Assembly (NCBI RefSeq): GCF_921293095.1
Contig: NC_060259.1
Location: 43,505,812-43,569,811, forward strand
Origin: Ischnura elegans
Taxonomy: Eukaryota > Arthropoda > Insecta > Odonata > Coenagrionidae
Direction of reading: 5' to 3'
DNA length: 64,000 nucleotides
In this document: positions 1 through 12,379 of the stretch, one piece after another
How the letters are laid out: every line of letters begins with the position of its first letter
Numbering within the stretch: position 1 is the stretch's first letter
Notes under the pieces: model-generated
Told to the model about the DNA's origin: nothing
Seen by the model: the letters and a program-made list of their open reading frames with translations, nothing else
The model's database searches: none
Made by a program: the position numbers and the translations under genes

Positions 1-26
1 TGACTTGGTGGAACTATGAGATATTC

Positions 27-161
27 ATGATGAAACAAAAACCCAGTACTGTACCACAAATTTTTATTTGCTTCAGACTAGTTTCGACGGCTATTGCGTC
101 ATTATCAAGACAAACAGGAAATAAAAGTTTATGGAACACTACTGGGTTTTTGGCTTCACCA
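27..161 (-). repeat. Foldback repeat with hammerhead-like core
   Basis: The outer arms (about 27-55 and 134-161) are imperfect inverted repeats sharing AAAAACCCAGTA. On the minus strand the centre (81-108) reads TTGATAA, one T, GACG, a 7-nt loop, CGTC, GAAAC. This is the hammerhead ribozyme core order, except that the first base of CTGANGA is T. Three other loci (19.96, 25.38 and 55.38 kb) share the layout. A relic of a Penelope-like terminal repeat is the likeliest reading, but this is inference. Confidence 0.5.
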
Positions 162-1539
162 CGAATAGGTACCCTAAACAAGCATTAAGATTGCACCATT
201 GCCTCCGTTTGGGCCAAAACTAACGCTCACAGGTATAAATTGAAATGAATGAATGATGGTGGAAAGCCAGCTACAATCTCTTCCCAGTTGGCTTGTTGCG
301 TTCCCCATATCCACTTAATTTCATCGAAAAATATTAAGATATATCGTGAAAATACAATTGACCCATATTGCTATCATTATTATGATTATTCAAACTTTGC
401 TAATTCTTAGTTCATCAAATTTGCAACAGCTTATAGTACTTGCAGACACTGATTCGTGATTTTTTCCTGTGAGGGGGCACAAAGGTCTAACATGCAAACG
501 GTCATCTCATATTTGAGATTTACATGCTAAAATTACTGTACGACATATTCTCTTTATTTTTATATGAATGTATTTGTTACTAAAATATTTATGAGGTAAA
601 TGTGTAATAAAAACTCTTTTCGAGCTCTTTTGGCAACTTGGGTAATGCTTTTTTTCGAGCGCTGACTAGCGAATGACCTATGACCGACTAATCTGTCTTC
701 TTGACTTGGGCTCAGGGTCTAAAAGATTAAGACTTCGTAATACACAAAAAACGAACGTAAAAAAGTAACCGTATTAAAAATCTTATCTTTTTTGAAGTGC
801 CTGGGGGGCGTGCCCCTGTGCCCCCCGCCTAATCCCACCTAAGGTTGCAGATGAGGGATTTATTTCATTAAGGGAATCAGGAATACGGTAGAGAGAATTA
901 ACTTCTAAATTCAGGTTCAGATATTGCGGTGGAGGAGATTTTTGAGAGAAGATTTTAATCAAGCCCTTGGTGAAGCGCTGTATGGAGAACACATAGAACA
1001 CTGTATTTGTTCCGAAAGATGGGACCCATTATTACCCAATCTTGCTTCTAAGTAACATTAGAAATGTGTACAATATCAGTTTTATTCAGGAAAGATTTAA
1101 ACTACGTGATCTCTTGTGCTGTGAGGGTGACTGGCAAAATGTGTAGCTTCCATGATAATTATGATTGTGTAGAAAATTTTCGAGTTATTTAAATGAGAAA
1201 TCTTGAAATGTAATAACTCTAAGATGTAGCTCTGGGTAAGAAAGGTTTAAGCCACGATTCCCTTGACACCTATATCTAAGAGTATAAAACGACCATGCTG
1301 CCTTTTTTCTTTGCTCTTCTTCCATTTGATGCTGATAATGACCACACCCCTTCGATTTTTCCTCCATTCAATAAATTTACCTGGGACAAAGATGCTGTTT
1401 GATTGCTATTTTTATTGCATAACATGTTCAAATAGCTCACTCAATTGCCATATTGTACGTATATATAGGTTGGGTTTTGCAAACATGATATTGGTCTTAT
1501 CCTAGTCCTCTTTATCGGAGCGACCACTGCACGAGGTAA
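162..1539. other. Unassigned AT-rich DNA
   Basis: No coding homology is seen. Around 800-830 a G-rich run and a C-rich run (GGGGGGC / GCCCCCC) could form a short hairpin inside an otherwise AT-rich stretch. Short ORFs here lack recognisable motifs. Confidence 0.5.
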
Positions 1540-1544
1540 AAAGT

Positions 1545-2250
1545 TATTTTATTCATTTCCTGCACGAATTGTATGAAGTCGTCCTCTACTTGTGTTGTCA
1601 CCTACCGCGCATTTAAATGGGTTAACACAAGTCGTCACTCGCGTCACTGACGGACAAATTGATCCGAGTTTCACGGAGAAATAAGGAATAATTTGGTATA
1701 TTAACCGAAATTTATACGCATGATGATGTGATCCATCAAACTCATTACTTGTCAATGATATTCCTCGCAATGACAATCATTATGTTACAAAATATTGGAA
1801 AAAAGTGGATCGTATTCCACTCATCGCCGCACCGCGAAAATTTTTGAAAGCTGATTAAAATGCGACCGTAGAAAGCAGCCTCCGATGGAATGGAATTGGG
1901 CCTCTTCTATGCAGAGAGTATGAGGGTTCTGGGCGAACCCTTCGAAGGATACAACGCACCGGGGCCGGGAACCAAGCCCGTGGCTTACACGCCCGATCAC
2001 CCGGTGAGGGGCTGGAGAGAAGGGAAAAAGGAAAGAGGCGCCGCCGCGATAGGAGCCCGTCGACGCCTCTGGGAAGGGTTAGGTACGGAAGGGACGGGAC
2101 GTGGGAAAAACACCCCAACGCTATAGAAGCGAAGGAGGCCCTACTACTAGCGAAACTAAGCATAAGCAATTAATGTTCCAGCGATTCTAGTGGATTTTTC
2201 CATGAGAAAGAAAAATCCATCGGTCGAATCGCTAGATTCCTTTCGGAATT
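1545..2250 (+). repeat. Interspersed repeat A, longest copy
   Basis: This roughly 700-bp unit matches 23800-24160 (minus), 49240-49525 (plus) and 25632-25879 (minus, 3' part only). Shared landmarks are GCGCATTTAAATG, CAAAATATTGGAAAAA, GATTAAAATGCGACCG, a GC-rich block with TATCGCGGCGGCG, and TTCGCTAGTAG. It ends in an imperfect hairpin (about 2183-2245) with arms AGCGATTC and GAATCGCT and an inner GGATTTTTC/GAAAAATCC stem, followed by CTAG. A 3' hairpin followed by CTRR is typical of Helitron-type elements, so a non-autonomous Helitron is possible. No 5' terminus could be fixed and no protein is encoded. Confidence 0.6.
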
Positions 2251-2639
2251 CTTGGTAATGTACCTACTTTCCCTCCTCGAGTATAACTTAGAATTAATTT
2301 GCGCGAGTTGCTGTTTCACCAATTCAGTTTTCATATTGTTTTCATGCAAGAATTGCTGAACTACCTCTTCTATGCAGTCCCCTTGATTAAATTAGAGAAT
2401 TCTGCAGTCCCTTGCCAGAATTGTTGCCACTCCGCGCGCATTAGCTTCAGATTTCTAAATCGCCACAAGCGTCGTTACCAGCCATCGATTTCCACTTTTT
2501 ACGCGTAAATACATGTCAGTAATATATATGTGAACCAATTAAACTTGCTCAGTGAGCAAAGGCGAGCGGTAAGTGCGGCTGAATGCACACACTAATTGAG
2601 AGATCTCTCACATGAGTCTCAGCAGCAACGAACATCTAT

Positions 2640-3052
2640 ATCTCCATTTTACCCTGCAAGCCGCCTAAAAGGCGTGTGGCAGGGGTGCTAGGGCACCAGC
2701 CGTTTACATATAACGCATACATGCTCCAACGACATTACGATTAGCATTTATTTAAGTCATTCATGGTGCGGGGGAAAAACGAATTCCCGTATCTATCCGT
2801 TCGTCAAACCATCTCTCTTTATTTGTTGCTTCTGTTGGATCTGGAAATATATTGGAGCTCTTATATTATGTTCTCCGTGTCGCTCTTAAAGATATCTATT
2901 TTCAAATGCTCAAGCAATCTAAACCTAGCGCGCAGCCTCCGAGTATCCAGAGGCTTCCAACCTAATTCACTTAACATCTGGGTAACGCTGTCTGTACGCC
3001 CGTAGTATCTTTTGACGAACCACGCAGCGTTTCTTTCAGTCCAGGAAATGAA
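2640..3052 (-). mobile_element. CR1/L2-like LINE, 3'-terminal fragment
   Basis: The minus strand encodes the extreme C-terminus of a non-LTR reverse transcriptase ORF: a GRTDSVTQMLSELGW block, then RRLRARFRLLEHL, then a degenerate FFP region. The 3' UTR contains GCCTTTTAGGCGGCTTGCAG. The same segment occurs on the plus strand at 9400-9770 and in part at 24409-24520, so this is one family with three copies here. Slightly upstream, TERNAAWFVKRYYGR resembles the QRRAARFV segment of CR1/L2-type ORF2 proteins. It is 5'-truncated and not coding. Confidence 0.75.
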
Positions 3053-3055
3053 GCA

Positions 3056-4325
3056 CTTTGGCTTGCAGCTGGATAGATTTACTTGAAATTTTGGCGGTAG
3101 TTAGGGAATCGACCAAGGATCAAAATCTATATCATGCCGATGGGCGCTTTTGCCCTGGGGGTGGTTTCTATCCCATCTTGGGGGAGGAAATTTTTTTATT
3201 AAATTTTGACCTTGGGAATCGATGGGAAAATAATAGCAGAAAATGTTCAATGCATTTTTTCGTTATCTTAATATTTTTCGAGCTATTCACGATTGAAAGT
3301 TAGTTTTTCATCGAAAAAAATCAACGTTTTTTATTGTTTTTTCGCAAATAACTTGAAAGATATACAATTATCAAAATAAATATTAATGATAAAATTGTGG
3401 CTTATGAATTAACAAAGAAAAAACTTTCATGTTTCCTTGGCATCCAATCGAGATACGGCTTGTTAATGGCTAGCTTTTGTTTTTTAAAAGCCATATTTTA
3501 GATATTCAATGTCAAATAGCGGGAAAACCTTGCATTTTAGGAAACATTTTTTAAAATTATTTTGATTTTTACAACCTTTCTTTAGAAGCATAAAAGAATT
3601 CTTTTGCATGAAATTTGAGTGAGCTATGATACAAATGTGGTCAGTCTTTACTTTTTTCTACGATTATATCAGTAAAAAACCGCAACCGAATGACCACCCT
3701 AACTAAAAATGGTCGTAGTTCTGTTGCAGTTCTCCTCATTTAGATACTATCAATCAATAATAAAATTTTCATCAGTTTAAAATAATTAATATTGAAAAAA
3801 TTGGTTCTAATATTGATAAACGACTTTCCACAATATCGTAAAAAATGTTATTTTATTCAAAATATCGCCAAAGATAATGGAGATACGAAAACTTTCTGGC
3901 CTAGAAAATTGTTATTGCTATAATTTCATATATTTTATTTGCTTAAATTTCCTGTGTAATAGTAAATAATTTGTAAAATATGGCCGCTTAAAGTCTCTTT
4001 TTACAAGCAAGCATCACCTTATTTAAGTTGTTCAAACTCGCCCCCTTTAAAAACTAAGGCATTACAACGAATTTATTTTACATAGCCTCTTAGCCCTTAA
4101 AAAGCCTAGAAAATAATTCATAAATAAACTTTTAATCATAAAAAAACAAGGACCTATGCTTAAAACATCAATCAACTTTTTTTGTCAAATGTCGAAAAAA
4201 TTCAAAGCATCATAATCCTCATTACTAGTACATACTTAATGTGCTACTCGTTCGGCACTGACGTAAGCACTCAAATTTATACCAAAATAAATCCACACAC
4301 CCATAATGTCTGTAAACACATAAGC
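3056..4325. other. AT-rich stretch, nothing recognised
   Basis: Strongly AT-rich with A/T homopolymers. I see no terminal repeats, protein motifs or RNA genes. Confidence 0.5.
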
Positions 4326-4376
4326 ATGTGTGTATGTGTGCGCTCGCACGCGTGTAGCGTGTGTACAGGTGTGTTG
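4326..4376. repeat. Imperfect GT-rich microsatellite
   Basis: An alternating GTGTGTATGTGTGCGC-type tract of about 50 bp, interrupted by CGCACGCG. Two opposite-strand ORFs across it are low-complexity translations. Confidence 0.7.
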
Positions 4377-4930
4377 CGGAAAGACTTGACGCCATGCAGT
4401 AACTGTTATGTAGTGTTATATGTAATGTATTCATAAATATCCATTTAGTTGTTTACCATTTGACACCATTAAAATGAAAAAACAGCCTGCACCTGAAAAA
4501 ATTCTCAAAATACGTTTTTTTATAATCACAAAAAGGTTGCGTCGTTTCATTTGGCTGCAGAAAAGTGGTATAATATTGCAATTCTATTTCTTCTGTGTGC
4601 TCTGGTGAGGATTGTCCTGTATTGGATGAAGGCGAGGATGACGACGACGATGACTATATAAATGAAGATGATAGTACATTTATTTTTTCTTTGTTTGTAT
4701 AAGTTTTACTTCTGTTAATGTATATAAATATTTAGTGTATTTTTGAGTGAATTATCTTTTGTGTGTAATTTTAGTTTTTTTCCTATTTTTACATTTTAAA
4801 GTAATTTATAAGGATTGTAATGTTACATGGGGTGGTTTTTAAGGGTTTAAAAGTTGCAAAATTAAATTAGTACATATTTAGTAGCATCTGAAGCAACAAC
4901 ATTCTTAAATTAAAGCACTGTGACGAACAA
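4377..4930. other. Unassigned AT-rich DNA with an acidic-codon tract
   Basis: At about 4600-4676 a GAGGATGACGACGACGATGAC tract would encode a run of acidic residues on the plus strand. The frame is short and isolated, so I do not call a gene. Confidence 0.4.
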
Positions 4931-5605
4931 TAGGGTAGTTTCCTTCATCAAAGAAACCGAAAGGCATTGATTGCGATTCGTTACCCACCATTAGTGTATT
5001 CATAATATACAAATTATTTCGTTTTAGAAATACCGGTTTAGACGAATGGCCATGGTCCATTTTTATCCTCATTTGAAAAGGGCCAGATTGGCGCCCATGC
5101 GATGCCACTCCACGTGACGTCACAGGGACCTAGTTTCTATAGGAGAAGATAGGAGTTATACATCGTCTGAGATTACCAATGCATGCATGAGGCGCAGAGC
5201 TCAGGGAAACATGTCGTGTCACCTATTAAAACTGGCTAAGGTCGGAAAGTTTTCTTCGTTTGATAAGGTATTAATACCATTTATAATAAAATAAACCGTA
5301 TAAACCTTTTTAAGCCAAGCGCTACCAGCCAGCAAGGTACTCAGCTACCCTCTAGCATCCTGCGTCCTATCAGCGCTCAGATCCTCGATCAAGGTCACCT
5401 CACAAGACGGGAGGGGGAACCAGAAATACGTCACACGGAGAGATTTCCTTACCCGTCGCGTTTTCGCGCGCTTGAAAATTTTCACTTTTCATTTAATCGC
5501 GAAAAATAGATATCGTCATTTAAAAATCTAAAAGCGTGAAATACGTACTCCTGGAGTAATAATCTTACGATATAGGCAATGAAAAAATAATAGGAAACCA
5601 CCCTA
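4931..5605. mobile_element. Non-autonomous DNA transposon with TAGGG termini
   Basis: The ends are inverted: TAGGGTAGTTTCC at 4931-4943, and at 5593-5605 a sequence whose reverse complement is TAGGGTGGTTTCC (12 of 13 match). Both ends start with TA, which fits a TA target duplication as in Tc1/mariner-type elements. The 675-bp interior has no transposase frame. It includes a CRE-like TGACGTCA at about 5115-5122 and a GC-richer segment at 5320-5470. Superfamily assignment is inference. Confidence 0.65.
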
Positions 5606-6560
5606 TTAATTTTTTCAGAGTAAATAATTTTTTTCCATTAACTACCAATGAGGATTGATTATTAAGGGTTAAATTATTCTGAAATTATGTTCCAAAGTAT
5701 AATACATTCATTATTCGACTAATACAAACTAAATTTTATCCATATAAAACTTTCAAATGGAATTTTTAACTTTTGGCATGTTGGGGTAGTTACTTTTACT
5801 TTCACATCCAAAAAGCTTTGAGAGGAATCTTCGAAAATAAGTCGACAAATAGGCCACGGATCAAAAAATAAGGAAAACATGGGTCAATTTGTTGTTCAAT
5901 TAATGAAAAGTTCTGCAAGAGCCCAGTGATTGAATTAGAAATATCTGGTCGTGAAGTGATTTGGTTTCTTTCCTGCCCTCGCTGCCTAATCACTCTGTAA
6001 TAAGTTGGCTGAGTTCACGAATTACATTGAATTTTAACTATTTAAGAAAGATCTTCATCGAATTTTACGAACATAATTTTATTAAAAATAGATACATAAA
6101 CATTTCTGCCAGTTTTAAGAAACATGAAGAATAGAAAATAAAGAGAAAAGCCAAAGTGAAGGCGTTCAGTTTGCGTTTAACTTGACAAACCGAATACAAA
6201 GAACGTTGAAATATAATATAAACTTTGGCCGAATTCTGTATCCTATAGGCAGTTACGATTGGACGAATCAAACCATTTCTTAAGAAAAAGTATCTCTTAT
6301 GAAAACATATTTAACCTTCGTTTAATGTGACTTCATAATTCACATGATGATTTCACTTGGCAATTTTTTTAAATATCGAGATACATCTAAAAAACTAGTA
6401 TTAATATTATCATTCTCATTAAAAATCAGCTTAAACCTGTATTTATTAAGATTTATTGGGTAATTTTTTTGCGATTCCTCCCAGAAAATTAGGATTAATG
6501 CATGGATAGCTTTCTCTGGTGTCTATGATCTCTCTAATTCATAATATTTACGGCAGTATT
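5606..6560. other. Unassigned AT-rich DNA
   Basis: No protein motif, terminal repeat or structured RNA was recognised. Short minus-strand ORFs at 5802-5993 and 6065-6271 carry no family signature. Confidence 0.45.
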
Positions 6561-6564
6561 TTAG

Positions 6565-7430
6565 AATGATGTTTTAATGCATATAATCAATCTGTCATTT
6601 ACGTGGAAAACGAGAACTTGGATAAAAATGACGTGAAATTCGCGGTAATATCCTCACCCTTAAAAAAAACTACATTGGATCTTTGTAGACATGTATCATA
6701 GCTTTTACAAGAGGTTTCATCTGGCTTTGATTAATCTGCGTTATGAAAAAGTCGTCTTGCAATCTTAGAAGGCATCCACGTGCACAATTCATACCGTCCT
6801 AATTTAATGCACAGGTTACTCAATACTGTTTCTATTGTAAGAGATACAATGTGGAAAGCCTCTGGCTTCAAATGGGTTTAGTGTGCACAAAATTCACGGA
6901 AAGACCATCCTATAAATTCCACGAAATATTCAGTCGATTTTGGTCTAAATAGCATAACAGGGAGAAGACTTCATCAAAGGCTAAGAGCCTTAAAAAAGTT
7001 TCTTTTTGATGTGCAATTTTTTAGCGCAAAAAAACGCTTGACGTTTTCTGTTGCATAATTTTTCGACATGCCTTTCAGATCACTATTTGTTGACGATTTA
7101 GGAGGTGAAGAAGTGGAATATGGGTTTGGGAGAGTAGGAGTTGTGAATATGTTTGCAAATAATTAGCTTTACTAGCATGGAATGAGTTCTCACGGATATT
7201 TCTATTGTTTCTCAACAATTTCATGTGAAATAGGTACAACTAAATCAAATTTGATGATTATAAATTGGAAAGAAAAAATCCGTGGCATCTGATAAATTGC
7301 AATATTAACTCTTCACTGCATGTTGTATCATAAATTATGCATTACACTCATTTCCAGTTATTTCTAAAGGGCACAATTCTTCCTCTGTAACGCGTGGTTT
7401 ATCAGATATAATACTCCCCGGCGTTATATT
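6565..7430 (+). repeat. Repeat B, left inverted copy
   Basis: Nearly the whole interval reappears inverted at 12380-13285. Shared landmarks include TCAGTCGATTTTGGTCTAAA, GTTTCTTTTTGATG, CACGTGGAAAACGAGAACTTGG and AAAGGGCACAATTCTTC. By eye the better segments are roughly 80-85% identical with small indels. No coding frame or family is recognised. It could be an ancient interspersed repeat or one arm of a long-TIR element about 6.7 kb long. Confidence 0.75.
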
Positions 7431-7845
7431 ATGTGGTTCTCGAAGCAGTCAGTGGGTATCAAAGGTGATCATCTTCTAAGTACGTTGAATGAAGACCGTT
7501 CCCGGATGAGAAACGAGTATGAGAATTTATCGGAGTGATATATATATGTAAATAGTAAAGGTACAGGCACAGGCAGGCCAATGAGAAGTTTTCTGTGAGG
7601 ATGTGAAATGAAAACCTTTTGTTGGAAAATTGTCATGCCTACGATACATATCCATCTAATGTAAAAGTTGTCCATAGCCATACGTGATTCATATTAAAAT
7701 TTTTACTTAAAAACTAAACAGTCGCAGTAAAAGTTATTAAAAATTTAGTATTTAATGCGTTTCTGGATATATTTTAGAAATAAAATTTTTTGTCACGTAT
7801 TTACAAATGCATGCACTTAACGGTTAAGTAACTCAATTCCTATGA
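7431..7845. other. Unassigned AT-rich DNA
   Basis: It lies between repeat B and the decayed LINE. Nothing specific is seen. Confidence 0.4.
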
Positions 7846-9775
7846 ATGTTTCCAAACGATTTTTATGTTATTATCAAATCTGATCTTGAAAACACCAGCA
7901 CTGATACCTGGCTGTCCCTTCAAAATTGCCTAATCTCCGATCCTCATCAGATTATCGCAGTGGAAATTCCAGCCATAATACTATCTTTAAAGAAAAAATC
8001 CGCTCCAGGGAAACGGAAAACTATAAAAATTGTCCAAAAGGCCATCATGTTAGGCAATAAATCGAAGGAACTTGAAGGAAAAGACAGCTATGCTGCGCAA
8101 CGCTCAATAACCAAGAAATCAATTCCAACTGCAATGCAAAAGTTCAAGAAAAAAGTATTCAGTGAATTACTCGAAGAAAATCCGAAATCTTTTTGGTCGT
8201 ATGCAAGGTAGCTTCAGGGACAATCGCCAACCATAGATTCGTTTTTTGATAAAGATGGTAAACTTGTCACTGAAAATATTGACAAAGCTAACACGTTAAA
8301 TTCCTATTTCGAACTACAGACGATACTGAATTACTTTTAGATATTCCATAACTGAGGAATCTATGGAAAAAATCTCTATACAACGTGATGGGATAACAAC
8401 TACGATCGATAAAGAATAGTAAATATCCGGGTCCGGATGGCACACCCGCGCGTGTCCTCAAGGAGTAAGCTCCACATATCGCACCTTAATTAGAGATAAT
8501 ATTCAAGAATCCACTATCTGAAGGAAAAGTTACCACTGTACTGGAAAATTACAAGTGATATTCAAAAAGTGAATCAGACATGACCCAGGCAACTATCGTT
8601 CAATCTCATTAACTTCGATTATAAGCAAAATACTTGACCATAACGTCGTAAGCAATATTATGACATTCTTGGACAGCGGTAACTTCCTCCTTGGCTATCA
8701 GCACGGATTCTGGAAAGGTGGATCATACGAAACACAGCTTCCACTATTTCTTCAAAACGATATCAAATCTGGTGAATCGAAAGGACAAATTGACGCATTT
8801 TAAGAAAGCAAAGGTAACGGTACCTCACTACAAAGTTTTACACAAATTACAGTCATGTGGATCAAACGAAAAAGTGGTAAACTGGATACGCAATTTCCTG
8901 AATGATCGTAAACAAAAAGCAATTCTTGACGGAAGTAGCTCAGATCTTTTAAAAGTGACATCATGTGTTCCACAATACCCCTTTTGTTCATTATAAACAT
9001 TAATAATATCTGCTCCCGAGTGAGCAGTAAAATACGTTGATTTGCTGACGACGCTGTCATCTATCGCGAAATTAATGATTAATCATTAATTTCGTTCATT
9101 TATTGAGCCAACAGCGGGGATTCGAACTTAATCTGAGCAAATGCATGGCGGTGCATTTCTTGCAGAGTTAGTCCAGCTATAACCATATTTATGCTGTGGA
9201 TGGTATAAACATAAAGGTAGTAGATCAAGTGAAGTACCTAGAAGTTACGATAACCTCAAACCTCTCGTGGGGAACACATATAAGGAATATTTGCGGCATA
9301 GCCCTGAAGAAATTAGGAATTGTCAAGCGTATTGTGGGAAGATTTTTGCATGAGAAAGTAAAAGAAAGGTGCTATTTCGCACTCATCCGACCGCACCTTG
9401 AATACACCCACGGGCGTACAGACAGCGTTACCCAGATGTTAAGCGAATTAGGTTGGAAGCCTCTAGATACTAGGAGGCTGCGCGCTAGGTTTAGATTGCT
9501 TGAGCATTTAAAAATAGATATCTTTAAGAGCGAAACGGAGAACATAATATAAGAGCTCCAATATATTTTCAGGTCCAACAGAAGCAACCAATAAAGAGAG
9601 ATGGTTTGACAAACGGATAGATACGGGAATTCATTTTTCCCCCGAGCCATAATGGACTTAAATAAATGCTAATCGTAATTTTGTTCGAGTACTTCCTTTC
9701 TATGTGTAAATAGATAGTTTCCTAACACCCCCTCCCACGTGCCTTTTTGGCGGCTTGCAGGGTAGTATTTAGATG
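7846..9775 (+). mobile_element. Decayed CR1/L2-like LINE (ORF2 half and 3' end)
   Basis: This is a remnant of the ORF2 reverse transcriptase and 3' end, with many stops and frameshifts. Recognisable pieces in order: the endonuclease-RT linker (ENPKSFWSYAR near 8180-8211); a degraded RT palm with a VPQ remnant and FADDAV near 9040-9055; then VKYLEVTITSNLSWGTHI and VKERCYFALIRPHLEY (9226-9405). Next it jumps to DSVTQMLSELGW, so the segment that normally lies between these blocks is missing. The 3' UTR ends near 9770 with the GGCGGCTTGCAG block shared with the copy at 2640. It lies between the two repeat B arms. No functional product is expected. Confidence 0.75.
9196..9552 (+). pseudogene. LINE ORF2 C-terminal remnant
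   Basis: The longest open piece of the decayed LINE (118 codons). Residues about 1-70 resemble the RT thumb and post-RT region (DGINIKVVDQVKYLEVTI, WGTHI, LIRPHLEY). Residues 75 onward are the extreme C-terminal block, joined after an apparent internal deletion near 9405. It ends within the segment repeated at 2763-3000 on the other strand. It lacks the catalytic FADD motif and the endonuclease, so it is non-functional. Confidence 0.75.
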
Positions 9776-12379
9776 CAAAAAATCTCGACTGTACAGCTGC
9801 ATTGTTAAGTAGCCCCATTTATCTCCATTATTGCAACCAAAAACTCGAATGTGGGTCCACAGTTTACAATTGATGTAAAAAGAAATATTTCGATCGCTCC
9901 AGCATTTAAAAATCATAAAATAAAATTCAGCATGCTTTTCATGAGAAATGCGTAGGAAATTTTGCACATGAATATTATTTAAGGGCAGAGGATTAATGAT
10001 AATTATAGTCAAAATCTCAAATAATTACTGTATCTTCATGAATGTTGGCAAGAAACAATCAAAGTCATTCATCGGGACTTTTGAGTAGTAATAGGGCACT
10101 CCGACGGTAAAGATTATTAAGCATTGTGGCACTGCATTAGTGATACTATTTAGAGCACTGAGGAAATCTGAGGGCCATTCTTAAGGTGCGTATTTAGACG
10201 TTTGATGGGAACAAGTGTGCTTTTCTTCATATCGACATGACTGTATGCCTGCGGAGTAAATAATATTTTATCATTATTGATTACTTTTCTGGAGAGAGAA
10301 TGATATGGGAAGTCTGTCCTTTCCATTATTTCCATTGCTATTGAAAATATTTATACCATCAAAACCTGCTTGACCATAAATCCGGCCTTTTAGTCTTTGA
10401 AAATTTAAAAACCCATATTCAGGCAGTAAATGATATTTTACAAACATGTCGCGTCTCCAATTGAACCTAAAAGACATACAAAATGCAAAAAAATAATATC
10501 TAATTTCGCATTATATTGGAATCGTTATTGAGAATCAAGTAATTAAATTTGCAATCATAGTGTGATGTACTACTCTTTTCGTATTCTTCACGTTCGAAAG
10601 CAGATTACCTATTCATATCGATAAGTAGAGTGCACCTATATTAATAGGATTAAATTGTGTTTTGACATTTATTGACGTAGCTGTCTTTAGGGGTATTTGA
10701 TTCAAAATTATTATTTTTACATTTGTAAGTGCACAATCTTATTCTTTACTGCCTCTTTTCACTTTAACTTAATAAACCTTTCGTTCGAATAAAAAATGAA
10801 AAGTTCGTTAATTCACTCACTTTCATTTAATGTAAAGTTACATTAGCGAAAACTCATTTGTAAGACTAAACGATAAATAATAAAATGTATTCTAGGCTTA
10901 TTTGCCTAAAAATTATTCAAGTTACAAATAATCTGATGCCGTACTCAGATTTGCATCTTTTTCTCACGATATGACACTGCGCTTTTAAGTGGCAAATTTC
11001 CAAGGGAATATTCTAAAAATATCCTTGAGGAAGAAGGAAAAATGTTTTTTGATCACCCTATTATTCATAATAAGGAATCGTAAAATATTTTGTTGCAGAT
11101 ATACAATTTTTTCTACTTAGTAGCATGAAAGGCATTCAGAATGAATTTATATTCCCTTGGAAATTGACTTCATTCCGGTCCATTGTTGTTTTTGGTCTAT
11201 GCCAACAAGCAAACTAGTAAATCATAGTATTTTCCTAGTTAAGTTGTTGTGTTTTAATCCATATTCAAATTATTTCATCGCCTAGTTAATACAGTGCTAA
11301 GATGCTTCTCGATGGCCCATTTATCTAATAAACTTTCTACCTGAGTGATGGTGATTTGAACGAAATCTGATAGATACGCTTTGCTGTTGCAGTCAGTTCC
11401 CCCAGGACTAGCTGCGACGAGCGCACGATCTCTATGTGTTCGAATTTCTTGATACAATTTTTGTTCTTACGCTTCTGCTGGCTTGGAGTAAGCTGGAAGA
11501 GAAGTATCTTATCCAAATTTTCTTACAGTGTGTTAAAAAAGTGATTATATTCAACCTTCCAGCAATTTTCAGTGCATCATGCCTTACTGATGCCATGGCG
11601 AATGACTTAAATTACTCATCGTCAAGTTTACTTCTTCGGTTAATTGGTGTTGAAGTTGATTAATGCAACGAAGGGAATCTGCTTCCCGGTTTCCGTTTTA
11701 GGTAAGTCAATGCTACGTTAATTATATCCATATTTACGGATATGTATTAAGTACGTACGCGTATTTTGAGAGTTTTTGTTCAGGTTACGTACCTATGATA
11801 AATAGCTCTTAGGGTAGAAAATATAGAAATTTCTCGAATAGGATGCGTTTTAAGAAGCAATTTATCATAAAATTAATTAAATTACTTCTTTTGGCCTCCA
11901 ATTATTCTTGGCAATGTGTTTTTCTCCTAGATATCCAATAACTGAAAGGAATTGATTTCAATATCCATGGGAGATCTGACCTACACATAAAGTGAATTGG
12001 GTCATTAAAGTGATGTATGGACTAGATTCTAAAGCATATAAGTAAAAAAAGTATTCAATATTATGTAAATCTAACTATTTATGCATAAGAACTCGGGTAT
12101 TTACCCTACAAATGTATTCTGTTCTACATAGTAAGTGCAGTCCGAGTCACACTAAGTGGCCGCTGCAGTTTTAAGCAAAATATTCAAGCCTTGCTAAATC
12201 TCAAGCTAGGTAATTGAAGACGATAGTCCATTGCTGGGGATGGATCAATATTATCAGAGAAAAAGAGAATATGGAGTGTGACTAGAACTTATTTTAACTA
12301 GAACAGAGGCAATTGTAGTTACATTTGTTTAACAACCGAAGAAGAAAAAGTTATGTGACATACGTCGTGGGATCGTCGT
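9776..12379. other. 2.6 kb with nothing recognised
   Basis: AT-rich with scattered short ORFs lacking motifs. I saw no terminal repeats, SINE B boxes or coding homology. It is the interior between the LINE remnant and the right copy of repeat B. Confidence 0.4.

Noticed and set aside
4594..4676. Acidic protein fragment (poly-Asp/Glu)
   Set aside because: Short GAC/GAT repeat tract in a small frame with no flanking coding signal.
9405..9420. Intron in the decayed LINE at the HLEY / GRTDS join
   Set aside because: No convincing splice signals, and the element carries many other stops; a deletion is simpler.
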